Shown piece after piece: positions 50,101-61,459 of a DNA stretch of 64,000 nucleotides. Numbering within the stretch: position 1 is the first letter of the stretch; each line of letters begins with the position of its first letter. This DNA is from Pachypanchax playfairii (Eukaryota > Chordata > Actinopteri > Cyprinodontiformes > Aplocheilidae): NCBI GenBank assembly GCA_006937955.1, contig SSNP01000192.1, positions 264,155-328,154 on the forward strand, in the 5' to 3' direction. The notes below the pieces were generated by a model. The model ran no database searches. It saw only the letters and a program-made list of their open reading frames with translations, and was not told the DNA's origin. A program made the translations under genes and the position numbers.

Positions 50101-53100
50101 AACACAGTAACACAGTAACACAGTAACACTCAGTAACACAGTAATGCTCAGTAACACAGTAACACTGTAACACTCAGTAACACAGTAACACAGTAACACT
50201 CAGTAACACAGTAACGCTCAGTAACACAGTAACACAGTAACACAGTAACACACAGTAACACAGTAACACAGTAACACTCAGTAACACAATAACACTCAGT
50301 AACACACAGTAACACAGTAACACAGTAACACAGTAACACTCAGTAACACAGTAACACAGTAACACTCAGTAACACATAGTAACACTCAGTAACTCAGTAA
50401 CACAGCAACACAGTAACACTCAGCAACACTCAGTAACACAGTAACACAGTAACACAGTAACACTCAGTAACACAGTAACACTCAGTAACACAGTAACACA
50501 GTAACACAAAACACTCAGTAACACAGTAACACAGTGACACAGTAACACTCAGTAACTCAGTAACACAGTAACACAGTAACACAGTAACACTCAGTAACAC
50601 AGTAACACTCAGTAACACTCAGTAACACAGTAACACAGTGACACAGTAACACTCAGCAACACAGTAACTCAGTAACACAGTAACACAGTAACACAGTAAC
50701 ACAGTAACACTCAGTAACACTCAGTAACACAGTAACACAGTAACACAGTAACACTCAGTAACACAGTAACACTCAGTAACACTCAGTAACACAGTAACAC
50801 AGTAACACAGTAACACTCAGTAACACAGTAACACTCAGTAACACAGTAACACAGTAACACAGTAACACACAGTAACACAGTAACACAGTAACACTCAGTA
50901 ACACAGTAACACTCAGTAACACAGTAACACAGTAACACAGTAACACTCAGTAACACATAGTAACACTCAGTAACTCAGTAACTCAGCAACAGAGTAACTC
51001 AGTAACACAGTAACACTCAGTAACACAGTAACTCAGTAACACAGTAACACTCAGTAACACAGTAATGCTCAGTAACACAGTAACACTGTAACACTTAGTA
51101 ACACAGTAACACAGTAACACTCAGTAACACAGTAACACTCAGTAACACAGTAACACAGTAACACAGTAACACTCAGTAACACAGTAACACAGTAACACTC
51201 AGTAACACAGTAACACACAGTAACACTCAGTAACACAGGAACACAGTAACACAGTAACACAGTAACACAGTAACACAGTAACACAGTAACACTCAGTAAC
51301 ACAGTAACACTCAGTAATACTCAGTAACACAGTAACACAGTAACACAGTAACGCTCAGTAACACAGTAACACAGTAACACAGTAACACAGTAACACTCAG
51401 TAACGCTCAGTAACACAGTAACACAGTAACACTCAGTAACACAGTAACGCTCAGTAACACAGTAACACAGTAACACTCAGTAACACAGTAACACTCAGTA
51501 ACACTCAGTAACACAGTAACACAGTAACACAGTAACACTCAGTAACACAGTAACACAGTAACACAGTACAGTAACACTCAGTAACACAGTAACACTCAGT
51601 AACACTCAGTAACACATAGTAACACTCAGTAACTCAGTAACACAGTAACACAGTAACACAGTAACACAGTAACACAGTAACACTCAGTAACACAGTAATG
51701 CTCAGTAACACAGTAACACAGTAACACTCAGTAACACTCAGTAACACAGTAACACAGTAACACAGTAACACAGTAACACTCAGTAACACAGTAACACAGT
51801 AACACTCAGTAACACAGTAACACAGTAACACAGTAACGCTCAGTAACACAGTAACACAGTAACACTCAGTAACACAGTAACGCTCAGTAACACAGTAACA
51901 CAGTAACACAGTAACACTCATAACACAGTAACACAGTAACACAGTAACACAGTAACACAGTAACACTCAGTAACACAGTAACACTCAGTAATACTCAGTA
52001 ACACAGTAACTCAGTAACACAGTAACACATAGTAACACTCAGTAACTCAGTAACACAGTAACACAGTAACACAGTAACACTCAGTAACACAGTAACACTC
52101 AGTAACTCAGTAACACAGTAACACTCAGTAACACAGTAACACAGTAACACAGTAACACAGTAACACTCAGTAACACAGTAACACAGTAACACTCAGTAAC
52201 ACATAGTAACACTCAGTAACTCAGTAACTCAGTGACACAGTAACACTCAGTAACTCAGTAACTCAGTAACACAGTAACACAGTAACACTCAGTAACACAG
52301 TAACACTCAGTAACACAGTAACACAGTAACACAGTAACACTCAGTAACACAGTAACACAGTAACACTCAGTAACACAGTAACACAGTAACACAGTAACAC
52401 TCAGTAACACAGTAACACAGTAACACTCAGTAACACAGTAACGCTCAGTAACACAGTAACACAGTAACACAGAAACACTCAGTAACGCTCAGTAACTCAG
52501 TAACACAGTAACACTCAGTAACTCAGTAACACAGTAACGCTCAGTAACACAGTAACACAGTAACACAGTAACACAGTAACACAGTAACACTCAGTAACAC
52601 AGTAACACAGTAACACAGTAACACTCAGTAACACAGTAACACAGTAACACTCAGTAACACAGTAACACAGTAACACAGTAACACTCAGTAACACAGTAAC
52701 ACAGTAACACTCAGTAACACAGTAACGCTCAGTAACACAGTAACACAGTAACACAGTAACACTCAGTAACACTCAGTAACACAGTAACACAGTAACACTC
52801 AGTAACACAGTAACGCTCAGTAACACAGTAACACAGTAACACTCAGTAACACAGTAACACAGTAACACTCAGTAACACATAGTAACACTCAGTAACTCAG
52901 TAACTCAGTAACAGAGTAACACAGTAACACAGTAACCCTCAGTAACCCTCAGTAACACAGTAACACAGTAACACAGTAACACTCAGTAACACAGTAACAC
53001 TCAGTAACATAGTAACACAGTAACACAGTAACACTCAGTAACGCTCAGTAACACAGTAACACAGTAACACTCAGTAACACAGTAACGCTCAGTAACACAG

Positions 53101-53886
53101 TAACATAGTACAGTAACACTCAGTAACACAGTAACACTCAGTAACACTCAGTAACACATAGTAACACTCAGTAACACAGTAACACAGTAACACTCAGTAA
53201 CACATAGTAACACTCAGTAACTCAGTAACTCAGTAACAGAGTAACACAGTAACACAGTAACACAGTAACACAGTAACACAGTAACACTCAGTAACGCTCA
53301 GTAACACAGTAACACAGTAACACAGTAACACTCAGTAACACAGTAACGCTCAGTAACACAGTAACATAGTAACACTCAGTAACACAGTAACGCTCAGTAA
53401 CACAGTAACACAGTAACACTCAGTAACACAGTAACACAGTAACACTCAGTAACACAGTAACGCTCAGTAACACAGTAACACAGTAACACTCAGTAACACA
53501 GTAACACAGTAACACAGTAACACTCAGTAACACAGTAACACAGTAACACAGTAACACTCAGTAACACAGTAACGCTCAGTAACACAGTAACACAGTAACA
53601 CAGTAACACAGTAACACAGTAACGCTCAGTAACACAGTAACACAGTAACACTCAGTAACACAGTAACGCTCAGTAACACAGTAACACAGTAACACTCAGT
53701 AACACAGTAACACAGTAACGCTCAGTAACACTCAGTAACACAGTAACACAGTAACACTCAGTAACACTCAGTAACACTCAGTAACACAGTAACACTCAGT
53801 AACACAGTAACACAGTAACGCTCAGTAACACTCAGTAACACAGTAACACAGTAACACTCAGTAACACTCAGTAACACAGTAACTCA
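29134..53886. repeat. 24.75-kb array of 8-bp AACACAGT and 10-bp AACACTCAGT-type units
   Basis: Nearly the whole span is made of two unit lengths: the octamer AACACAGT and decamers AACACTCAGT, AACGCTCAGT, AATGCTCAGT and AACACATAGT. Minor types are AACTCAGT, AACAGAGT, AGCAACAGAGT and AACACACAGT. A common local order is decamer, octamer, AACGCTCAGT, octamer, octamer, decamer (about 44 bp), repeated with variations. A second cassette (AACACATAGT, then AACACTCAGT, then one or two AACTCAGT, often then AGCAACAGAGT) recurs mainly at both ends and in 39-53 kb. The plus strand is A- and C-rich and G-poor. The minus strand lacks stops in many stretches and gives Cys-Tyr-Cys-Val-Thr-type open frames; these are by-products. 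Confidence 0.98.
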
Positions 53887-53943
53887 CTCTGTGGTGTTCA
53901 GCTTCCTTTTTATTCTTGTTTATTTACAGCTTTTTTACAAGCT

Positions 53944-54426
53944 TGACTCTGTCCTCTGTCTCTCAGTCTGACTCTGTCCTCTGACTCTCCATCTTACTCT
54001 GTCCTCTGTCTCTCAGTCTGACTCTGTCCTCTGTCTCTCTGTCTGACTCTGTCCTCTGTCTCTCAGTCTTACTCTGTTCTATGTCTCTCAGTCTGACTCT
54101 GTCCTCTGACTCTCCGTCTTACTCTGTCCTCTGACTCTCAGTCTGACTCTGTCTCTCAGTCTGACTCTGTCCTCTGACTCTCAGTCTTACTCTGTCTCTC
54201 AGTCTGACTCTGTCCTCTGACTCTCAGTCTGACTCTGTCCTCTGACTCTCCGTCTGTCCTCTGACTCTCAGTCTGACTCTGACTCTCAGTCTGACTCTGT
54301 CTCTCAGTCTGACTCTGTCCTCTGACTCTCAGTCTTACTCTGTCCTCTGACTCTCAGTCTTACTCTGTCTCTCAATCTGAGTCTGTCCTATGTCTCTCAG
54401 TCTGAGTCTGTCCTCTGTCTCTGACT
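53944..54426. repeat. 25-bp pyrimidine-rich array (about 19 copies)
   Basis: The unit reads approximately TGACTCTGTCCTCTG followed by TCTCTCAGTC or ACTCTCAGTC. Several copies are shortened to about 15 bp by loss of the CCTCTG part. Pyrimidine content on the plus strand is very high. It starts 57 bp after the end of the 24.75-kb array. Confidence 0.95.
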
Positions 54427-55899
54427 GGTCATACCAGGACCCATCACTCTAACACACACACCAGATGTTTGCCAGTCCAGACCTGATCAACATGTTTCTG
54501 TCTCACACACAGTAACTCAGTAACAGCTTCTCAGCAATAATCTTGAGTAGATAAATCAGAGTGAAGAACCAAAGTCCAGACTGATGTAGCTTTAAACATC
54601 CATTATCCTGTTTATCACCTCCCTCAAACACACACAGCTGCAGTGGTTTAAGAGCTTTAAGCTGTTTGTTCTGCAGCCTCGTCTATTGTCAGATTAATTA
54701 CAGAGCAGCTCATTAGTCTGCTCTCATTCAGATGGGATCAGTGGAGACTAACCGGCTTGTCTTCCAGTTTCTCAGTGGACTCTGCTGACAAGATGCTGTT
54801 TGCATTTGTATTGATCTGGAGCAGCTTCAGCAGCGCTGAGCAGATCCACAAACCAGAAGAATGTTAAGAAATAAAGTAACAAAGTTTGACTGAATACAAC
54901 CTGCTGCTCTGAAGATTCAGAAAATCAACCTCCAAATCTCTTCAGCAGCTCAAGGAAACTTTATCCCAGACCCCCCCCCCCCTCCTCCTCCTCCTCACGG
55001 TGCAGGACGCTCGGATTTCACTGCTGATTTAACAGAAGTGAAACAGGATGGATTTGAGGATATTTCATATATCTTCCTTCTCTTTCAGGGCAGAGGAAAT
55101 TAGAGTGAATAGAGTTAAAAAGGTGGATTTTTCCCCTCATTGCTTCTCTGTCAGTCTGGAACTTTTCAGCATTTATTCTGTCTGTTCCGTCCTGATTAAC
55201 GCTCTGAATTCCTGCTAATTCCTGCTGCTGGTTGTGTATTCGGCTACAGTGTAAACAGGAGTAAAACTGCTTCTGATTACACCACAGAACAAAAGAGTTC
55301 ATTAAAACATGTTAGGATTCAGTCTGAGCTCATTCATCGGGTCAGAGGTCATCGTAAAGAACCGGTCAGATTATTATATCTATCTGTTAAAGAGACTGAT
55401 TCAGTTCACCTTGTTGATTAAATCCTTTACATGGAAGGGAAGCTTGTATTTGAGAAGAAACTGCAGTAAAGGAGACTTTTGTATTTGAAATATAAATCTG
55501 AGGAACTGAACTTGAAGTGAAAAGTAAAAACACATCATGAGTTGTCTCAGAAATGTGACTTAACAACGCTGGAATCTTGGAGCAAACTGAAAACAGAACT
55601 TTAATCCCAAACACATCAGATAGAACACAGACTGAAGAAAGAACCTGTTTCTCACTGAAGGTAAAATGTAACTTCACAAGCTTTAATTCCTGCAAATGTT
55701 ATAAAATCAGAAGATATTGTCATTAGTTCCTACTTGATCCTGTCAGCTTCTTCTTGTTTCACACAGATCTGAACTCGTTTGCCTTCACTGATGCTGTTTT
55801 GCATTAGTGTTTGATTGTGAAGGACATGAGGTGGAGTTTATGGTTTATGGTTGTTGCACATCTCTCGTTTCCTCTCTGTGTCCAAAAAATAAATTACTG
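54427..55899. other. Unique sequence right of the arrays; detached array-like fragment at 54507-54525
   Basis: Non-coding as far as can be seen. 54507-54525 reads as a small remnant of the AACACAGT/AACTCAGT repeat, about 620 bp beyond the main array. 54969-54996 is a poly-C run followed by (TCC)n. The open frames at 55018-55302 and 55387-55695 (minus, about 100 codons) match no family I recognise. Confidence 0.45.
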
Positions 55900-56230
55900 T
55901 TGATTCCAAATTGTATTTATCTGCATATCTCCCAGATTTTTCCCATAAATGCACATTAGTATTACATTAACCATAACATGACCCAGAGATCTGCTTCCAG
56001 GCTCTGGATGCAGTGCCCTCATACTTATTGAATTATCCGACCTGCGATAGAAATCTGCTGCATTTATGTGCCAATAACAACACAGTGAGAGGGCTCTAAT
56101 TGAAGAGGCTGTGGTCAGGGTTGAGTTAAGGTTTTAAAGCATTACCAGGCATTGTTTACTGCAGCTGTAATGAAGTGTTCTGTTGATTTCAGGTGTAATG
56201 CTTTAAAATCCATCTGACAGGCTGAAGGAA
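55900..56230. promoter_or_regulatory. Candidate conserved non-coding element with 14-bp inverted repeat
   Basis: Balanced, non-repetitive sequence containing a perfect 14-bp inverted repeat: TTTTAAAGCATTAC at 56132-56145 and its reverse complement at 56195-56208, separated by 49 bp. Both arms carry an ATTA/TAAT core. The texture and position about 5.5 kb upstream of gsc are consistent with an enhancer; this is inference. Confidence 0.35.
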
Positions 56231-56379
56231 GTTTCTCAAAGTGTGAAACTCACTCAGTTAATTTGTGCACAGAGCAGAGTTTCCTCTTCCTGCACCAACA
56301 TTTGTCTTTCTGATTAAAATCCACTGTAGCGATTATTACTCCTCTGAAACAAACGCAGATATTGAATTTTCTGGTGTGA

Positions 56380-56960
56380 TTTCCTGCATGAGGCTGTGCA
56401 GAGGAAGGGGGACATGTGGAGGTTGACCTCCAGAGATCTGCAGCTCTGACAGTTTTCAGCTGCAGGGGAATGTTAATATGTATTTCCAGGATTACTGAAT
56501 TATGTATATGACAAGCGTCTGGAGGAATGTGCAGCATTAGCTTCAGGTTTATGAGTTGAGCCTGGTCATCTGCATGCTCCAGTTACCCCTAATGATGGTA
56601 ATTATTACAAGGCTTAACTGTAATACTGGATTGATTCTCAGGCTCCTGGATAACCCCTGATGCTGGCACACTGCTCGGGCCCCAGGCCCCCTCCTCAGCG
56701 ACCCAACAAAGGCCACGTTGAGGCCGGGGAGCAGCTCGCGGTGGGGTCCTGGCAGCCGGCTGGCAGCCTGTCTGAGAGTTGGTCTCTGACGAAGGTTAAT
56801 ACTGAAGACAGGATTAGAGCTCCGGCTCACACAGACAAACTTTGGAGGGAAATATGTGACTAATTCCATTCTGTCATCAGTGGATATTAAAGTTTTTAGC
56901 TGCTATGTCAAATAATTTGTAAATCACAATGGTTTCACTGTTAAATCCAGCTTTAATTTC
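56380..56960. promoter_or_regulatory. Candidate conserved non-coding element
   Basis: Non-repetitive sequence rich in homeodomain cores (CTAATGATGG near 56590, GGATTAG near 56812). A more GC-rich centre at 56670-56770 carries small overlapping open frames on both strands (56549-56869 minus, 56660-56863 plus) without recognisable domains. It lies about 5 kb upstream of gsc. Regulatory role inferred. Confidence 0.3.
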
Positions 56961-58059
56961 CAGGGCCAAGAAGCGATCGGGGGTTTAAGTCGGGTATTGT
57001 CTCAGGAGAAGTTCAGCTTTTTAAAGGATTTACAGGATGAAAGAATCTGACTGAACATTTACAGAAAATCTTTTAAAAATCTAATTTTTCCTCAGAAGCA
57101 GAAAACATCTCCATCGAACAGTTTCTCAGCAGAAATCATGCAAACGGGATGCAACCCCCTCCCACAGGTAAACGGGTCTTTGGCACCTGTACTGGATTAA
57201 AGGGGAGCTGCCAGTAGCTCCACAGAGTTAAGCTTTTAGATTGAATTACAGAAAAGGGGCGGAGTCATGCAGACCAGGTGCTGGCTGGGTAATAAGGTCT
57301 CAACAATCTGGTTCTGTTTCAGAGATGCTGGGGGTGTTGGTGGGGGTCATCAGGAGGAGGTGAAGTATTGATGATGATAACTTTAGCAGAACTTACCTGA
57401 GAATCTCAGTCATCACTTCCTGTGTCTCCTGAAACACGCTTTAATGTTTTACATCTTTTCCTAAAACAGGAAGCAGAAAAGCAGCTACTTCCTGCGCCTC
57501 ACACCATCTTCAGGTCAGATAAATGTATTTGTTAGGAAATCAAAAACTAGAATGGAATTGAACAAAAACTAAAATGTTCTAGAATAACATGAAGATGTTG
57601 ATGAATCAGATCTGACAGCGTCTCCGACTGTCAGGAAGTTACAGATGATTCCGTCACTCAATCTGAGTGTGTTTGTTGTTTTTATGCTGAAAAGAGAAAA
57701 AAACAACAAAACTGGAGGAAAACAAATATAAAACCAATTGAAATGTTCTTGTTTTCTGTCAAATTGAAATTGTATCTGCTGCAAAGTTTGACCATTTTAA
57801 AGCAAACTAGAACCATCATGAGATGTTTTTATCATAATGAGTTATTAGATGGCTCAAGGATCAACATGTTTCCTGAAAACGATTCATCTTCATCTAACTT
57901 GTTAGATTTTAAATTAAACATTTAGAAAATCTGTGCACATGAAGCTGGAGCAGAGTTATTAGAAGTGATGGAGCTGCATGTTGAAACACTGTGTGTGAGT
58001 TTTTCACACACGTCTGTGACACGTGTGTGTGTGGACATGTTAAAGACACGTTAAAGTGG
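56961..58059. other. Unique non-coding sequence
   Basis: No gene seen. Small unrecognised frames at 57569-57784 and 57743-57925 only. A GT-rich stretch lies near 57990-58040. Confidence 0.5.
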
Positions 58060-58460
58060 CGTGTTGTGTAGAGGGTTAAATTCGACACCGCTTGGCGGCT
58101 GCTGTGTCTTGTTTTGATAGAATAATTCTAAGTTTCATTATGTTGCTGCCAGCCTGAAGGCCTCATTTGAATTTCTTATAAATCCAAAGTGTGTTAAGTA
58201 GCACCTCAGTGAAAGGAAGGTGGGGGGGGGTGGAGCACGTTTCAGACCTTCTAATGTGAAAATGTGTTTTTGATTCCTGACTTGACACGCAGTCAGAAGG
58301 CCATGAGTGTGTGTGTGTTTCTCTGATCCTGCCTGTAATCAGTAATTACCAGGATTGGCTGATGGATTCTAGTTATAATGAATGATTGATGAGCGCTGAA
58401 AGAGCGCGGCCGGGCCCTTTCTGTCCTCTGACAGCATGATGTTAGCACTGAATTGAAACC
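58060..58460. promoter_or_regulatory. Candidate conserved non-coding element
   Basis: Unique blocks around a short poly-G run at 58222-58230. The right block contains TAATCAGTAATTACC and a run of ATGAATGATTGATGAG-like homeodomain cores before a GC-rich step. No coding potential. Regulatory role inferred, about 3.4 kb upstream of gsc. Confidence 0.25.
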
Positions 58461-59096
58461 ATTTAAGTAGAAAATGACTGGACACGGGAAAGGCTCAATA
58501 ACAGGTACCGCTCTGACATTTTAAACATTCGCTGCTGGTTGAATCATCTGTATATTCATGTGACTGAAACTTGAGCTGCTGCTGCAGCCTGAAAGGAGAA
58601 AAACACTTTAAAGCCTGAAGAACATTTTGATTTGTTTGTTCTGTTTTCATCCATGCAGCCGGTAGTCGGGTTTTAACTCTGTGATCCCTGTCATGTCACC
58701 GACGCAGACGCTTTTACACTCCAGTTCCTGTTTTTACATGTTTACGCTGCTTTTTTACTCAGCAGTGATTCTCTGGAAATGACTGAAACCATTTCCTGCA
58801 GGTCCAAAACTCTACAAACATCTGGTTCTGTAGTGTAAAGAGTTTCATCTGAATTCAGTTTTACATTGAGTGACTCTTCAGTGGTTGGATCAATTTATCA
58901 GCTCCTAATGCTGATTTTCATAAAAGTTGCTTCTCTCAGGGCCGCAGGAGTGTTCACAGCTGATGTTTATGTCAGGAAAGATCTCTGATTCTGATACTAG
59001 AAGAAACATCAGAATCCATCAGTCGATGGATTTAAGTCGTCTGTTCAATCAGAAATAAAAACCTACATTTATCTCACAGACTTTGGTCCAACACAG
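58461..59096. other. Unique non-coding sequence
   Basis: Nothing beyond short unrecognised open frames. Confidence 0.5.
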
Positions 59097-59142
59097 CCTG
59101 CAGCTGGTACCGCCTTGAGCCTGCAGCTGGTACCGCCTTGAG
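59097..59142. repeat. Perfect 23-bp tandem duplication
   Basis: A 23-bp segment starting CCTGCAGCTGG occurs twice head to tail without a mismatch, at 59097-59119 and 59120-59142. It looks like a very recent duplication, the smallest step of array formation. Confidence 0.95.
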
Positions 59143-59235
59143 CTTACGGGTTTGTTACTAAACCCAGTTCTGTTGCAGAACTCTGAGAGGAAACACACTG
59201 ATATTTGGAAAACAACGTGTTGATATCCATCTTCT

Positions 59236-59255
59236 GTGGAGGTCATGACCTCCAC
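59236..59255. promoter_or_regulatory. 20-bp perfect palindrome with AGGTCATGACCT core
   Basis: The 20 bases equal their own reverse complement. The core AGGTCATGACCT at 59240-59251 is two nuclear-receptor half-sites inverted with zero spacing, the arrangement of the palindromic thyroid-hormone/retinoid response element. A third half-site, TGACCT, lies at 59267-59272. About 2.4 kb upstream of the gsc TATA box. Receptor binding is inferred from the motif only. Confidence 0.45.
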
Positions 59256-60880
59256 CCTCTGCTCCTTGACCTGACATGCAGTAACTGTGGAGATGGTCCA
59301 TTAGACCAGAACCAAACGGAGATTCTGGTGTTGGACTGGAGGCCAGTCCCTGAGTGGAACTTAATTTCTCTCTGTTTTAGCTCTTAATGAGAGTTTCTGT
59401 TGATTTTTTCTGGATTATTTTCATTTAGATGTTTATACTTTCATCTCAACACATTATTATACACACATATACACATATTATTAATAAATTCAATGTTTTC
59501 TGTCTAAGAAAGAAAAACTGTTAATTAAAACAATTCTATATAATTATCAGATGTTTCATGAAACTTTATGATGAAGTATTAGAAAATCTTTTATGGACTA
59601 TTTTAGAATCTGAACATGTTTACTTTGATGTCTGTCTGTCTGTCTGTCTGCCTGCCTGTCTGACTGTCTGTCTGACTGATGTTTCCTTTCACATCCGGTG
59701 TTTTTCCTGCAGTTTTTCATCTCCTTTGGTTTTTGCAGAAATCTCTCTTTTCTCTCGTTTTTTTATTTTTTGATTCTTTGAAAATGCAGAACTGAATGTG
59801 AAAATAATAACAGCGCTCGGATGGCAGAAATCACAGTGTGGCTGCATCACAGAAAAGCTTTTTCACCGTGCAGCGACTTTCTGAGGAAACCAGCAGATGA
59901 ATTAAACCGAGTCCAGAGTGACTGGAATAAGGAATAAAAATCCTTCATTCATTTGGAACATAAAAATCTTCTTTCATATCAAAAAACATTTTCATATGAA
60001 GCTGCAGAACTAAGCTGGCTGTTTGAAGCAGCAGAGGGACGTTCAGCTCCAATTTTTATTGATTCTTTATGAATTTAGTAGTTGATGGAGCAGAAACATC
60101 TTCAAAGTTCTAAATAAAATGCTTTAAATCTGGAATCCGGCCGGTAAATTAAACACATCTAAACAGGTTTCACTCATGTTTCGGGTCTAATTAGAGTTTT
60201 AATGATTCGTATGAAAACAGAGACAGAAATCCGACGGCTGAGCACAGAGCCGGTTCGGATGGATCCAGTTGGAACCGGTTGATGAGTCCAAACAAAATCA
60301 CATGATAAAACGTTGTTTTATTCAGCATATTTTAACGAATTGTAAATTAAATTAGATTAAAACAAAAACAACGTTGTAAATAAAATATCCGTTTAGTGAC
60401 GTAATAACATCAACGTTTCTGAAAGTAGAAGGTAAATAAAACCGAGCCAATAAAAGAACACAACACAAATGAGACGGAAGGGAAAAGCTCGCCAAACAAG
60501 ACAAAACAAACATGATTCTAATTCTATAAAACTGTGAAATAAACGTTTTGATGTTTACTTCTTATAAATTATGACAAATAACGTGAAAAAGCTGCTTTTC
60601 ATCTCAGAGTAAAAGGCCAAAGTTTTAATCTAAAACCAAACTATAATTCTTTCAAATAAATAAAAACTAGCAGAAACGAATTAATATTTATTTAATAACA
60701 CCAAATAATAAAGTAATTAAATAAAAAAGAAGGTGAAATAAAATAGAAACGATCTGTTTTTTTCTCAATGAAATAAAGAATTCAGTTAAAAGGAAACAGT
60801 TCTCCGAGTTCAAATCCGGTTTTTCACAGAATCGGAGCTGAACTGCGTGTTAATCATTTCTCACCTCTAGACGGAACATT
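59256..60880. other. Unique AT-rich upstream sequence of gsc
   Basis: Includes a degenerate (TCTG)n run at 59630-59678. No gene seen. 60290-60790 is markedly A/T-rich. Confidence 0.5.
59630..59678. repeat. Degenerate (TCTG)n microsatellite
   Basis: Tetramer run interrupted by TGCC and TGAC variants. Confidence 0.9.
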
Positions 60881-61160
60881 TTCTCATCTTCATCTTATCT
60901 GTGAACTCCCGCTGAGTCCTAAATGCAATCAAGCACTTCCATTAAGGTCTGAGTCTGGAATCCACGTTCCAGCACAACTCTCAGGCCGCGCTGATTATCC
61001 TCCTCAGCGGCCTGAATGGAGGCGATAATGGGCCGTTATCACCCGGTCAGAGGAGCTGCTGCCGGGAGGAACTCAGCCGCTCCCCGCAGAGAGCAGAGCG
61101 GAGGGCGGATAATGAGCCGAATCACAGACTTAATGCGCAGCAGTTTGCGTCTGATATGAA
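60880..61160. promoter_or_regulatory. Candidate upstream regulatory element of gsc
   Basis: GC content rises here and three related motifs occur: CTGATTATCC near 60990, GATAATGGGCCGTTATC at 61024-61040 (GATAA inverted against TTATC) and GGATAATGAGCC near 61108. The first and last contain GGATAA or its complement, close to K50 homeodomain sites. It lies 0.5-0.7 kb upstream of the TATA box. Function inferred. Confidence 0.35.
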
Positions 61161-61459
61161 ATATGCTTTATTTTGGTTTCTGCGCAGGAGAGAATGAGGC
61201 GCGCGCACAAACAAAGCTGCTGATTACAGAGACATGATGCTTCCGAGATTTGACTTCAATAACTGCAGGTTCGGTCGGAGGTTCTGGTTTATTTACTCCA
61301 AACAGAACCGAGCTGAATTTCTTTGAAGCTCGGAGTGGACCCAGTAACAGGACCCTGAAAAGGACATTAAACGTCTCATCTAAAGATGTTTGATTGTTTG
61401 AACTCACGCACGAGCTCCAAACATCGCCGCGCACTCTGATGACCATTCTGACATGGAAG

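Noticed and set aside
29364..52772. Dozens of minus-strand Cys/Tyr/Val/Thr/Leu frames
   Set aside because: They are translations of the 8/10-bp array, broken wherever unit order brings a stop into phase.
55018..55695. Two minus-strand frames of about 100 codons
   Set aside because: No recognisable domain, no splice or promoter context, and a composition typical of non-coding AT-rich sequence.
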